A stretch of 64,000 nt of DNA. Origin: Bacteroidia bacterium (lineage in GTDB: Bacteria > Bacteroidota > Bacteroidia > CAILMK01 > JBBDIG01). Position 1 is the stretch's first letter. Every line of letters begins with the position of its first letter. A program made the translations under genes and the position numbers. The DNA lies in the NCBI GenBank assembly GCA_040880525.1, contig JBBDIG010000034.1:56769-120768 (forward strand), given 5' to 3'. Shown here one piece after another: positions 27,813-37,988 of the stretch. Under the pieces are notes generated by a model, which saw only the letters and a program-made list of their open reading frames with translations, was not told the DNA's origin and ran no database searches.

Positions 27813-29918
27813 ATGGCTGCAATTAGCACAATCCGAAAAAATTTCGGTTTAGTAATAATCATTATCATGGTAGCACTCTTTGCATTTATTGTGGGAGATG
27901 CGCTACAGAATAATCCACTTCTCTTTCAGGATACCTCCGACAGAAGCATCGGGGTAATAGGAGATGAGGAAATTGACTACAACCTTTTCGCGAATAAATA
28001 CAATGAAAATCTCGAAGGATTTAAGCAAAGGGTGCAGCGCACTTCTCTCACGCCCGAAGAAGAAGCTCAGGTAAGAGACCAGACATGGCAACAGCTTGTT
28101 CAGGAAAATACGATTGGCAAGGAATACAGCCGTATTGGCCTTGATATTTCTACCGATGAATTAGAATATATCACCATTCAGCAACCCTCCCAGGATATTA
28201 TCCAGAGTTTTACAAATCCCGAAACAAATCAATTTGAACGGGACCGACTTATTTACTTTATACAGAACCTGAGCACATTTGAACCCGAGGTAAGGAATAA
28301 CTGGTACAAATACGAGGATTTTCTGGTGGATGACCGGAAGCGCAGAAAGTACTTTGAGTTGATCAAACGCAGTCAGTTTGTGACTGATATAGAGGCACAG
28401 CACCGGGGTATCAGTGAAGCTAAAACAGCTTCTTTTGATTATATCTCCCTGCCACTGAGTTCGATTGCTGATACGGCCGTAGAACTAAGTGATGAGGAAC
28501 TGCGTGCATATTTTGAAAAACATAAAAAAAGGTATGAGCAGGAAAAGAAGCGAACTCTTGAATATGTAGCCTTCGATCTGCGTCCAACCCCGGAAGATTC
28601 GGTCAGCGCAGTAAACGATATTGAAAACCGTAAACGACTGTTTAAAAGAACTTCCAAGGATTCGATGTTTGTAGTGAGAAATACTGATCTCCCATTTGAT
28701 ACCGGGTACAAAAAGCTGAATGCCATCAATGAACTTTATGTTCAAGACGTTTTGGATGCGGATAGCGGAGATGTTATCGGTCCTTATTACGAAGGAGGAA
28801 ACCTGATCCTGGTTAAAGTATTAGCTGAAAAAGAAGATACAGCCAGCCTTTATAAAGCAAGTCATATCCTGATTCAGCCTGAAGGTAATGCAGATGAGGA
28901 TACAGCACGGGCCATGCAGGAAGCAAGAGATATTCTGAAACAAATCCGGGAAGGAGCCGATTTTGCCGAAATGGCCCGTCAACATAGTGATGATCAGAGC
29001 AATGCTGCAAAGGGCGGAGACTTAGGTTGGTTTGCCGAAAATTCTATGGTAAAACCATTCAATGATGCGGTGATGGAAGGCAGTAAAGGGGACATGATAG
29101 TTGCAAAAACAAGTTTCGGGGCGCACATTATCCATATCACAGAAGATCCTGAAGAAACGATGTTTCGCCTTGCCGTTGTAGAGCGACCTATTACTTACAG
29201 CGGAGGAACAAAGGATAAGGTATTCCGAAAAGCCAATACATTCCGGGCAAGTGTAGAGCAGAAAAATGATTTTTCAGAGGCTGCGGCTGCAAGCAATTTA
29301 AATAAAAGAACATTAGAGAACGTGGGTCCGCAGGATGCAACACTTGTAGGCATTCAAAATCCGAGACCCTTAATAAAGTGGGCTTACGAAGGCGAAGAAG
29401 GCGATGTTTCAGATGTTATTGATTTGAATGACAGGTTGGTAGTGGCTAAGATTAGCGCAGTGACGGAAGAAGGTACGGCCGAGCTGGATGATGTAAGAGA
29501 AGAGGTTGAACTGGAAGCACGTGCCGAAAAGAAAAGGGAAATGCTTGCTGCCCGGATTAAAGAAGCGAACGAAGGGGCCAGCACCCTGGAGGATGTCGCT
29601 GAAAGATTGAACACGCAGGTAAAACAAGCTAATCAGGTACAATTTTCAGCAAGGGCCTTACCGCAAATTGGAGATGAACCCAAGGTGATTGGAGCAGTTT
29701 TTGGCCTCAGCCCCGGTTTGCTATCGTATCCTATAAAAGGACAAAATGCTGTATTTCAGGTGGTCGTAAGGGAATTCCAGAACGAGCAGGTTCCCGAAGA
29801 TCTGCAACAGCCAAAAACAGCCATCCTCTCTGATCGCGAAGGGCGCTCCCAATTCCAGATAATGGAGGCATTGGAGGATAAAGCGGACATAAAAGATTAC
29901 CGCTATAAATTCTATTAA
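27813..29918 (+). CDS. PpiD/SurA-like peptidyl-prolyl isomerase
   Basis: A 701-residue envelope chaperone. An N-terminal signal anchor (about residues 14-32, VIIIIMVALFAFIVGDAL) is followed by a SurA-N-like helical region, then a parvulin-type rotamase domain at about 350-450 (KASHILIQPEG, KGGDLGWFAENSMVKPF, FGAHIIHI), and a further C-terminal helical region. The order matches PpiD of the inner membrane, which assists newly secreted outer-membrane and periplasmic proteins. It lies downstream of the coiled-coil membrane protein and is followed by a strong hairpin. Confidence 0.9.
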   Translation: MAAISTIRKNFGLVIIIIMVALFAFIVGDALQNNPLLFQDTSDRSIGVIGDEEIDYNLFANKYNENLEGFKQRVQRTSLTPEEEAQVRDQTWQQLVQENTIGKEYSRIGLDISTDELEYITIQQPSQDIIQSFTNPETNQFERDRLIYFIQNLSTFEPEVRNNWYKYEDFLVDDRKRRKYFELIKRSQFVTDIEAQHRGISEAKTASFDYISLPLSSIADTAVELSDEELRAYFEKHKKRYEQEKKRTLEYVAFDLRPTPEDSVSAVNDIENRKRLFKRTSKDSMFVVRNTDLPFDTGYKKLNAINELYVQDVLDADSGDVIGPYYEGGNLILVKVLAEKEDTASLYKASHILIQPEGNADEDTARAMQEARDILKQIREGADFAEMARQHSDDQSNAAKGGDLGWFAENSMVKPFNDAVMEGSKGDMIVAKTSFGAHIIHITEDPEETMFRLAVVERPITYSGGTKDKVFRKANTFRASVEQKNDFSEAAAASNLNKRTLENVGPQDATLVGIQNPRPLIKWAYEGEEGDVSDVIDLNDRLVVAKISAVTEEGTAELDDVREEVELEARAEKKREMLAARIKEANEGASTLEDVAERLNTQVKQANQVQFSARALPQIGDEPKVIGAVFGLSPGLLSYPIKGQNAVFQVVVREFQNEQVPEDLQQPKTAILSDREGRSQFQIMEALEDKADIKDYRYKFY

Positions 29919-29960
29919 GTCAATAAGAAGCCGGCATTTATTTCCGGCAGTATATATCTT

Positions 29961-29987
29961 GAAATGCTGTGCCGGTCACAGCATTTC
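29961..29987 (+). terminator. Perfect 11-bp hairpin after the PpiD gene
   Basis: GAAATGCTGTG (29961-29971) and CACAGCATTTC (29977-29987) form a perfect 11-bp stem with a 5-base CCGGT loop, followed by TTGTTTC. It lies 43 bases after the isomerase stop and 34 bases before the DUF2480 ATG. A terminator or attenuator is the likeliest role; the T-run is short. A weaker GCCGG/CCGGC hairpin precedes it at 29930-29948. Confidence 0.6.
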
Positions 29988-30020
29988 TTGTTTCTGGCAG
30001 GATCAAAATTAAGACGACAA

Positions 30021-30533
30021 ATGGCGAACGAAATAATCAACAGAGTAGCAAGCAGCGGAATCCTCACGTTCGATCTGAGTGAGTATTACCCAAATGAAGA
30101 AATTGTAGAGATAGACCTGGCTGAATTCCTGTTTCAGGGCTTAATTCTGAAAGAGAAGGATTTTCGTCAGGCACTTAGTGAAAGCGATTGGGATCATTAC
30201 ACCGCAAAACATGTAGGGATCTTTAGTTCTGCAGATGCCATTATTCCGGTATGGGCTTATATGTTAATTACTTCATACCTGCGGCCATCTGCAGCTTCAG
30301 TTCACTTTGGAAACAAGCAGGAGGTGTTGAGTATTTTAATGGACCGCAGATTAGCTCAAACGGATCCTGAAGAATTCCGGGATAAACGTGTGGTCGTAAA
30401 AGGATGTGGAGAGAAAGAGATTCCTGCCAGCGCCTATCTTACTGCTACCTGGCTATTGCAACCCTATGCAAAGAGCATAATGTATGGCGAGCCTTGCTCT
30501 ACTGTACCGGTCTATAAAAAGCCGAAACAATAG
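30021..30533 (+). CDS. DUF2480 family protein
   Basis: A 170-residue cytoplasmic protein of the DUF2480 family, found in Bacteroidota. It begins MANEIINRVASSGILTFDLSEYYP, followed by the conserved IDLAEFLFQGLILKEKDFR and a C-terminal WLLQPYAKSIMYGEPCSTVPVYKK segment. The function is unknown. The frame is open upstream to 29964, but that part runs through a strong hairpin, so the ATG at 30021 is used. Its stop is 3 bases from that of the convergent DUF721 gene. Confidence 0.85.
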   Translation: MANEIINRVASSGILTFDLSEYYPNEEIVEIDLAEFLFQGLILKEKDFRQALSESDWDHYTAKHVGIFSSADAIIPVWAYMLITSYLRPSAASVHFGNKQEVLSILMDRRLAQTDPEEFRDKRVVVKGCGEKEIPASAYLTATWLLQPYAKSIMYGEPCSTVPVYKKPKQ

Positions 30534-30536
30534 TAT

Positions 30537-30827
30537 TCATCTGAAAATGATTTCCTGAATGACATTCCGGCCAAGCTCCTGGTTCAGTCGTATTCTCACC
30601 TTTTCCTTCATGTAGCTCAGTTCCTGCCGCATCACCGGAGAATCCAGGCTGATGATGAGTTTTCCATTCTTTATTTGCAGGTCCGTGGTATGGCCGGCAA
30701 TCACTTTTCCCACAATCTGAACCCACGAATCTTTTAGCTGAAGTTCACTCAGCTTTCCTCTGAGCTTATAGGTATCCAGCAACTTATCTATTACATGTTT
30801 CAGGGGTAAAGGATCAGTTCCTCTCAT
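30537..30827 (-). CDS. DUF721/DciA-like protein
   Basis: A 96-residue protein of the DUF721 family. It has an N-terminal helix (PLKHVIDKLLDTYKLRGKL), WVQIVGKVIAGHT and a C-terminal KH-like strand-helix (KLIISLDSPVMRQEL). DciA, the widespread bacterial loader or operator of the replicative helicase, belongs to the same family, so a role in replication initiation is plausible but not shown for this short form. The 540-base region upstream of its start contains DnaA-box-like sequences. Confidence 0.82.
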   Translation of the reverse strand: MRGTDPLPLKHVIDKLLDTYKLRGKLSELQLKDSWVQIVGKVIAGHTTDLQIKNGKLIISLDSPVMRQELSYMKEKVRIRLNQELGRNVIQEIIFR

Positions 30828-31371
30828 ATTTCTAAATTCTACAAATAAGACAACCGGGTTCCGGGTGTGTGGGGAAAATAACGACTCTTATTATTAGATA
30901 CCTTCAGAATGAGGTGGGAGAGTCTTGAAAAGGAGGGGGAAAAAAAGCCGGGCACGGGGAAAACTTAAGCACTATCATGGAAAAGGGAAAATTCTAACAT
31001 GCCCGGCTATGTGGAAAAACCAGAGCAAATGTAATAAAGATATTCAGCAAAACCAATAGCGCACATCTCCTTTGCAAGAAAAGACAGCCCATGCCGACCA
31101 TTTCCTGAAAAATAATGCTTAGCAGTCCGGAATTGCCTGTGGATAAACCCGGTGATGCACCAAAAATCTTTTTCACAGGGCAGAAAAAGAAGAATCCTTG
31201 TTAAACGCGTCTTCGGTTAGTTGTAGGAAAGTGCTATTTCTACACTCATTTTCCTTTGCTCTCAAGAGTTTTATATCAGATCCGGACACAGCTTCTGATT
31301 TTCTAAACAAAGGCCATCATGATGCGTTAAATTTTTCTTTGATTTTGAACCAAATAAATTACGGGAAACAC
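30828..31371. other. Gene-free interval with DnaA-box-like sites
   Basis: About 540 bases between the divergent DUF721 and DJ-1/PfpI genes. It holds one exact DnaA box (TGTGGATAA, 31138-31146), one with a single mismatch (TGTGGAAAA, 31010-31018), two with two mismatches (TGTGGGGAA 30868-30876; TTTTTCACA 31169-31177) and a purine-rich run at 30920-30965. A 60-codon open frame at 30994-31176 is not convincing. Promoters for both flanking genes must also lie here. Replication-origin function is only a possibility. Confidence 0.35.
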
Positions 31372-31941
31372 ATGAGCGACAAAATTTTAAACAACAGAAA
31401 AGTAGCCATTTTGGTAGAAAATGGCTTTGAACAGGTAGAGCTCACCGAACCCCGGCAGGCGCTGGATAGCGCAGGAGCTATCACTCATATTATCTCTCCA
31501 AAAGACGGAAAAGTAAAAGCCTGGGATAAAGACAACTGGGGCGATGAGTTTAAAGTAGACCTTGCTCTGGACAGCGCAGATCCTGAAGAATACCACGCCT
31601 TGTTGCTGCCAGGAGGAGTTATGAATCCTGATAAGCTTCGTCAGAACCAAAAGGCGGTAAACTTCGTAAGGTCATTCTTTAAGAGCGGCAAGCCGATCGC
31701 AGCCATCTGTCATGGTCCCTGGACTTTAATTGAAACCGGTGCATTGACAGGACGAAAGATGACATCCTATCCATCTATCCGGACGGACCTGAAAAATGCC
31801 GGAGTAAACTGGGTGGATGAAGAAGTGGTGGTGGATCAGGGCATGGTAACAAGCCGCAATCCTGATGACATTCCTGCATTCAATAATAAGATGCTGGAAG
31901 AATTCCGTGAAGGAAAGCATGAAGGCCAGAAGACAGTTTAA
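31372..31941 (+). CDS. DJ-1/PfpI family type 1 glutamine amidotransferase-like protein
   Basis: A 189-residue DJ-1/PfpI-superfamily protein. The nucleophile cysteine lies in AICHGPWTL near residue 114, with the catalytic-site glutamate region at the N-terminus (AILVENGFEQVELTEP). Bacterial members act as deglycases, chaperones or proteases, and the exact activity here is unknown. The frame continues upstream to 31198 without family resemblance; the ATG at 31372 matches the usual length. It is followed by a short hairpin (AAATGC/GCATTT at 31956-31974) that may end the transcript. Confidence 0.88.
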   Translation: MSDKILNNRKVAILVENGFEQVELTEPRQALDSAGAITHIISPKDGKVKAWDKDNWGDEFKVDLALDSADPEEYHALLLPGGVMNPDKLRQNQKAVNFVRSFFKSGKPIAAICHGPWTLIETGALTGRKMTSYPSIRTDLKNAGVNWVDEEVVVDQGMVTSRNPDDIPAFNNKMLEEFREGKHEGQKTV

Positions 31942-32037
31942 TTTATCCCACACAAAAATGCGGAATAGGCATTTCAGCTCATCCTTCCTCATTTTGTTAC
32001 CTGTGAATAGGAGTACAAGTGGGATATTCTGGGTTAA

Positions 32038-33339
<1,302 letters not shown>

Positions 33340-33619
33340 ATATCTCCTCAGTTCTTAACAATTTGGTAACAGGAAATTTGTCTTTTCCAGCAAAATCTTT
33401 TGGAATGTTCGCCCAATATTTTCAACAAAATATTTATGGAGTAAATCTAACCGGACCATTTATGATTTTAATTAAAAAAACTGGATTTCGAGGATAGAAC
33501 TCAAACTCTTGAATCTACTGCGAATCGCACTTCCTCCGGTATGTGGGTCCTGAAATCAAATTTTAATCTAAAAAATCATTCTCTCGAATCTTAATATTAT
33601 CACAAAGCGAAAAACGAAC

Positions 33620-34684
33620 ATGAAAATTTTATCTTTTTTACTCCCATTGACTTCATTATTAATTGTTGCAGGCTGCAATGGGGGCGGGGGAAATTCTGAT
33701 GGCAAACTCGAAGGTTCCATCACGATTGATGGATCCAGTACCGTATATCCTATCTCTGAGGCCGTGGCTGAAGAATACCGTGCAGAGCAACGTGATGTAA
33801 AGGTAACGGTAGGAATTTCAGGCACAGGCGGAGGGTTTCAAAAATTCTCACGGGGTGAAATAGACATCACTAATGCATCCCGTCCCATCAAAGAAAGTGA
33901 GGAGAACGATGCTAAGGCAGAAGGTATTGAGTACATTGAAATACCCGTTGCATTTGACGGCCTCGCAGTAATTGTTAATCCTGAGAATGACTGGGTAGAT
34001 TACTTTACTGTAGAAGAATTGAAAAGAATATGGGAACCAGAAGCTCAGAAAACGATTAAGCGCTGGAACCAGATACGGCCCGAATGGCCGGATGAGGAGA
34101 TCCACTTGTATGGACCTGGCGTAGCTTCCGGTACTTTCGATTATTTTACAGAAGCAATTGTAGGGAAAAGCGGTGCCAGCCGGGGAGATTTTACGGCAAG
34201 TGAAGATGACAATGTTTTGGTGCAGGGTGTGTCCACTGACAAATATGCACTCGGCTTTTTCGGGATTGCTTATTTTGAGGAAAACAGCAATAAGCTGAAA
34301 CTTATCCCGGTGGATGACGAGGATCCTACGAATGGAACCGGACCCATTACTCCAACGATAGAAACGGTGAAGGATGGAACCTATCAGCCTCTTGCCAGGC
34401 CCATTTATATTTATGTAAGAAAGAGTGCTGCCGAACGCCCTGAAGTAAATGATTTTGTAAATTTCTATATCAGCATTGCAGGCGAACTGAGCAACGAGGT
34501 AGGATATATTGCCTTGCCTGATGATGCTTATGATCTGATAGCAGAAAGATTTGAAAAGCGAATTACAGGATCAGTGTTCCAGGGAGATATTGTAGGGGTT
34601 AATATAGCAGATCTGCTCAGGGAAGACCATGGAAACCAGAAGGAACCGGAACCTGCCCAATCACCGGCTGATACCATTCAATAG
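33620..34684 (+). CDS. pstS: Phosphate ABC transporter substrate-binding lipoprotein
   Basis: A 354-residue periplasmic phosphate-binding lipoprotein (C19 in LLIVAGC followed by a Gly/Asn linker). The phosphate-binding signature [20 protein letters not shown] and the [17 protein letters not shown] region are visible, as is [11 protein letters not shown]. The C-terminal ~40 residues are a polar extension. It opens a tight pstSCAB-phoU operon. The 280 bases upstream presumably carry its promoter; a PHO box was not recognised. Confidence 0.94.
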   Translation: MKILSFLLPLTSLLIVAGCNGGGGNSDGKLEGSITIDGSSTVYPISEAVAEEYRAEQRDVKVTVGISGTGGGFQKFSRGEIDITNASRPIKESEENDAKAEGIEYIEIPVAFDGLAVIVNPENDWVDYFTVEELKRIWEPEAQKTIKRWNQIRPEWPDEEIHLYGPGVASGTFDYFTEAIVGKSGASRGDFTASEDDNVLVQGVSTDKYALGFFGIAYFEENSNKLKLIPVDDEDPTNGTGPITPTIETVKDGTYQPLARPIYIYVRKSAAERPEVNDFVNFYISIAGELSNEVGYIALPDDAYDLIAERFEKRITGSVFQGDIVGVNIADLLREDHGNQKEPEPAQSPADTIQ

Positions 34685-34699
34685 ACCTCATAGTCAGGT

Positions 34700-35575
34700 A
34701 TGAAGATAAAGGAGAAGGTTATTGAAAAGCTGCTGTGGTTCAGCAGCTTTGTTACCATTCTTACCACGCTCGGCATTATATGGGTGCTGATCTTTGAAAC
34801 TGTGCAGTTTTTTGGTGAAGTACCTATCCTCGATTTTTTAACCGATACACAGTGGACTCCGCTATTTACACAAAAACATTTTGGCATATTGCCGCTGCTT
34901 TCCGGCACGTTGCTCACTACGTTCATCGCCATTTCTGTGGCTTTACCCATCGGGCTTGCCATTGCTATTTATCTCAATGAATACGCTTCCAGCAAATTTC
35001 GCCAGACGGTAAAGCCAATGCTCGAACTGCTTGCCGCTGTCCCCACGGTAGTGTACGGATACTTTGCGTTGCTGTTTGTTACTCCTTTGCTTCAAACTTT
35101 TATCCCCAATCTTTCAGGTTTTAATGCACTCTCACCCGGCATTGTGATGGGCATAATGATCATTCCGCTCATTTCTTCCCTGAGTGAGGATGCTATGTAT
35201 TCTGTTCCCCGTTATCTCAGGGAAGGGGCTCTGGCGCTGGGTTCCACCCGTTTGCAAACCGCACTGAAGGTGGTGGTTCCTGCAGCTTCATCAGGCATAA
35301 TCGCTTCGGTAATTCTTGCTGTTTCGCGGGCTATTGGCGAAACCATGATCGTGGCCATTGCTGCCGGCCAGCAACCTCGCCTCACCCTGAATCCACTCGT
35401 TCCTGTGGAAACCATTACTGCTTATATTGTGCAGGTGAGCCTGGGAGACGTACCGCATGGATCGGTGGAATACAGGACCATCTTTGCGGCAGGAATGGCG
35501 CTTTTTGTACTCACTTTTATTCTGAATAATATCAGCTTTTGGTTGAGAAGAAAATTCCGGGAGGTTTATGAGTAA
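34700..35575 (+). CDS. pstC: Phosphate ABC transporter permease PstC
   Basis: A 291-residue inner-membrane permease with six hydrophobic helices. The binding-protein-dependent transport signature is visible as [21 protein letters not shown] near residue 172. It begins 15 bases after pstS, and its end overlaps the start of pstA by 8 bases. With PstA it forms the membrane channel for phosphate import. Confidence 0.93.
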   Translation: MKIKEKVIEKLLWFSSFVTILTTLGIIWVLIFETVQFFGEVPILDFLTDTQWTPLFTQKHFGILPLLSGTLLTTFIAISVALPIGLAIAIYLNEYASSKFRQTVKPMLELLAAVPTVVYGYFALLFVTPLLQTFIPNLSGFNALSPGIVMGIMIIPLISSLSEDAMYSVPRYLREGALALGSTRLQTALKVVVPAASSGIIASVILAVSRAIGETMIVAIAAGQQPRLTLNPLVPVETITAYIVQVSLGDVPHGSVEYRTIFAAGMALFVLTFILNNISFWLRRKFREVYE

Positions 35576-36425
35576 TATTAAATTAAACCGATTTAAGGAC
35601 AACCTATTCCGCTATGTGGGCCTTTTCTGCACCTTCTTGGGCTTGCTGGTATTGCTGGTTTTTATCCTGGATATCGTAGTAGACGGGGTCCAAGCCCTTG
35701 ACATTGGATTTCTCACCAGCCTCCCATCGCGCAAAGCAGAAGATGCCGGTATTCTTCCGGCATGGGTGGGAAGCATCTGGATCATGGTGCTCACCGCATT
35801 TATTACCTTTCCACTCGGTGTGGCCGCAGGAATACATCTGGAAGAATACGGCAAAAAAAATTGGCTGACTTCTCTGCTTGAGATCAATATTGCCAACCTG
35901 GCCGGGGTGCCTTCCATTATTTACGGACTTCTGGGATTGGAAATTTTCTCCCGGCTTTTTGGTCTCGGCCCAAGTGTGTTAACAGGATCGCTTACGCTGG
36001 CGCTGCTCATTTTGCCCATTGTGATAGTTTCCACCAGGGAAGCATTGAAGGCTGTACCCAAATCATTGCGCGAAGCCTCTTATGCTATGGGAGCCAGTAA
36101 ATGGCAAACTATATGGCATCAGGTAATTCCGGCATCGTTCGGAGGAATACTCACCGGGGTGATCCTTGCGCTTTCGCGTGCAGTAGGAGAAACGGCTCCG
36201 CTCATCGTAATTGGTGCTTTGACGTATGTTCCGTACCTGCCTGAACATCCGCTGGATGAATTCACCGTTCTGCCCATACAAATATTTAATTGGGTAACTC
36301 GCCCTCAGCAGGCATTTTCCACCAATGCTGCCGCAGCTATTATCGTTTTGCTGGCCCTCACCTTCTTTATGAATGGTGTGGCGATCTACTTAAGGAACCG
36401 GCATCAAAACAAGCTCAAATGGTAA
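35568..36425 (+). CDS. pstA: Phosphate ABC transporter permease PstA
   Basis: A 285-residue permease, partner of PstC, with six membrane helices and the EAA-type loop [21 protein letters not shown] near residue 165. Its ATG lies inside the pstC end (8-base overlap) behind a good purine-rich ribosome site (GGGAGG), suggesting coupled translation. It is followed by pstB 7 bases later. Confidence 0.93.
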   Translation: MSNIKLNRFKDNLFRYVGLFCTFLGLLVLLVFILDIVVDGVQALDIGFLTSLPSRKAEDAGILPAWVGSIWIMVLTAFITFPLGVAAGIHLEEYGKKNWLTSLLEINIANLAGVPSIIYGLLGLEIFSRLFGLGPSVLTGSLTLALLILPIVIVSTREALKAVPKSLREASYAMGASKWQTIWHQVIPASFGGILTGVILALSRAVGETAPLIVIGALTYVPYLPEHPLDEFTVLPIQIFNWVTRPQQAFSTNAAAAIIVLLALTFFMNGVAIYLRNRHQNKLKW

Positions 36426-36432
36426 CGGGGTT

Positions 36433-37254
36433 ATGAACGATAAAAATAAGACAACCCACAACGTAAAAAACATGGATGAAAAAATGCAGGCAAAGCCCCG
36501 TGAAATGACGCTTGTAACAAATGATCTGGATGTCTATTATGGTGATTTTCATGTATTGAAGAATATCAATATGGAAATCGGGAGAAATTCTGTGACGGCC
36601 TTCATCGGGCCCTCCGGCTGTGGGAAATCCACTTTTCTCCGGATGTTCAACCGCATGAATGACCTTATTGATAGTTTCCGCAAGGAGGGAGACGTACTCT
36701 TTAATGGCAAAGAGATCTACCGTAAAAAGGTAAAAGTGGAGCAATTGCGAAAGGACATCGGGATGGTTTTTCAGAAACCCAATCCTTTTCCAAAAAGCAT
36801 CTATGAAAATGTGGCCTATGGTCTGAAAATACAAGGCGAGGACAACAAGAACAAGATAAATGAGCAGGTAGAAAAAAGCCTGAAACAAGCAGCCCTCTGG
36901 AGCGAGGTAAAAGACGACCTGAAGAAATCAGCCCTGGCGCTCTCTGGCGGACAGCAGCAGCGGCTTTGCATAGCCCGCGCCCTTGCAGTGGAACCTGCCG
37001 TGCTGCTCATGGATGAACCGGCTTCAGCGCTCGATCCCATCGCCACCGCAAAAATAGAGGAGCTCATATATGAACTGAAAAAGGATTACACCATTGTGAT
37101 CGTGACGCACAACATGCACCAGGCAGGAAGGGTTAGTGATAAAACTGCATTCTTCTATATGGGTGAAATGATAGAGTATGATGATACCAAACAACTCTTT
37201 ACAAATCCTAAAAAAGAGAAAACAGAAAATTATATCACCGGGCGTTTCGGGTAA
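36433..37254 (+). CDS. pstB: Phosphate ABC transporter ATPase PstB
   Basis: A 273-residue ATPase that powers PstCA. Walker A GPSGCGKS at residues 59-66, Q-loop [11 protein letters not shown], signature LSGGQQQR, Walker [13 protein letters not shown] and the switch His in VIVTHNM are all present. The first ~25 residues (NDKNKTTHN...) are longer than in most PstB proteins; an internal ATG at residue 14 (MDEKMQA) is an alternative start. Confidence 0.95.
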   Translation: MNDKNKTTHNVKNMDEKMQAKPREMTLVTNDLDVYYGDFHVLKNINMEIGRNSVTAFIGPSGCGKSTFLRMFNRMNDLIDSFRKEGDVLFNGKEIYRKKVKVEQLRKDIGMVFQKPNPFPKSIYENVAYGLKIQGEDNKNKINEQVEKSLKQAALWSEVKDDLKKSALALSGGQQQRLCIARALAVEPAVLLMDEPASALDPIATAKIEELIYELKKDYTIVIVTHNMHQAGRVSDKTAFFYMGEMIEYDDTKQLFTNPKKEKTENYITGRFG

Positions 37255-37285
37255 TTAATTTTTAAAATTTTATAGTTTAAATTCT

Positions 37286-37987
37286 ATGAAATATTCAAAC
37301 AAATCCAGAACTAATATGACGCATTTGGAAACAGAGCTTAACCAGCTCAAAGATGCTATGCTGGAAATGATGCGCCTGGCGCTGAGCCAGATTCAGAAAT
37401 CGAAAACAGCCCTGCTGAACCATGACAAGGATTTGGCTGAAGAGGTGATTTTCCGGGAAAAACGAATGAATGCGAATGAACTGAGCATTGACCGGGATTG
37501 CGAAAACATTTTTGCACTATTCAACCCGGTAGCTGTAGACCTTCGGTTTGTACTGGCCATTCTTAAAGTGAATACACACTTGGAACGCATTGGTGACCAT
37601 GCCAAAGGGATTTGCAAGTACGTGGCACAGATTGAAGAACCTTTCAATGATAAAGTTCTGAAAGAGATCAGGCTCGAGGAGATGTTTGATATTGCTATTT
37701 CTATGTTGGATCTAACGCTGGAATCATTTGAAACGGAAGACTCTGACCTCGTGAGAAGGGTGTTTGAAAAAGACCGGGAACTGAATCAAATAAACCGGGC
37801 AGCCAGTGAGGTGATCATTGCGGTCTCAAAAGGAAACAAGGAGGGCATCAATGATTCTCTGTATCTTTTTTCAGCAATCAAGAAGCTTGAGCGTGTGGGA
37901 GACCTGACTAAGAATATCGCAGAAGAACTGATCTTTTATCTGGAAGCCAAAGTTCTGAAACACAACAAGGCAGCAAGGCAGAAGTAG
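37286..37987 (+). CDS. phoU: Phosphate transport regulator PhoU
   Basis: A 233-residue all-helical PhoU with two three-helix repeats. The metal-site motifs are recognisable as VDLRFVLAILKVNTHLERIGDHA and, in the second repeat, LFSAIKKLERVGDLTKNIAE. PhoU restrains Pst uptake and signals phosphate status to a PhoR-type kinase; no phoR or phoB lies in the window. A later ATG at 37316 (MTHLETEL) matches the common PhoU N-terminus and may be the true start. It ends 1 base from the stop of the convergent peptidase gene. Confidence 0.93.
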   Translation: MKYSNKSRTNMTHLETELNQLKDAMLEMMRLALSQIQKSKTALLNHDKDLAEEVIFREKRMNANELSIDRDCENIFALFNPVAVDLRFVLAILKVNTHLERIGDHAKGICKYVAQIEEPFNDKVLKEIRLEEMFDIAISMLDLTLESFETEDSDLVRRVFEKDRELNQINRAASEVIIAVSKGNKEGINDSLYLFSAIKKLERVGDLTKNIAEELIFYLEAKVLKHNKAARQK

Positions 37988-37988
37988 A

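Noticed and set aside
30994..31176. 60-codon minus-strand frame with a hydrophobic stretch
   Set aside because: Lies within the DnaA-box-like interval and shows no ribosome site or family match; insufficient support.
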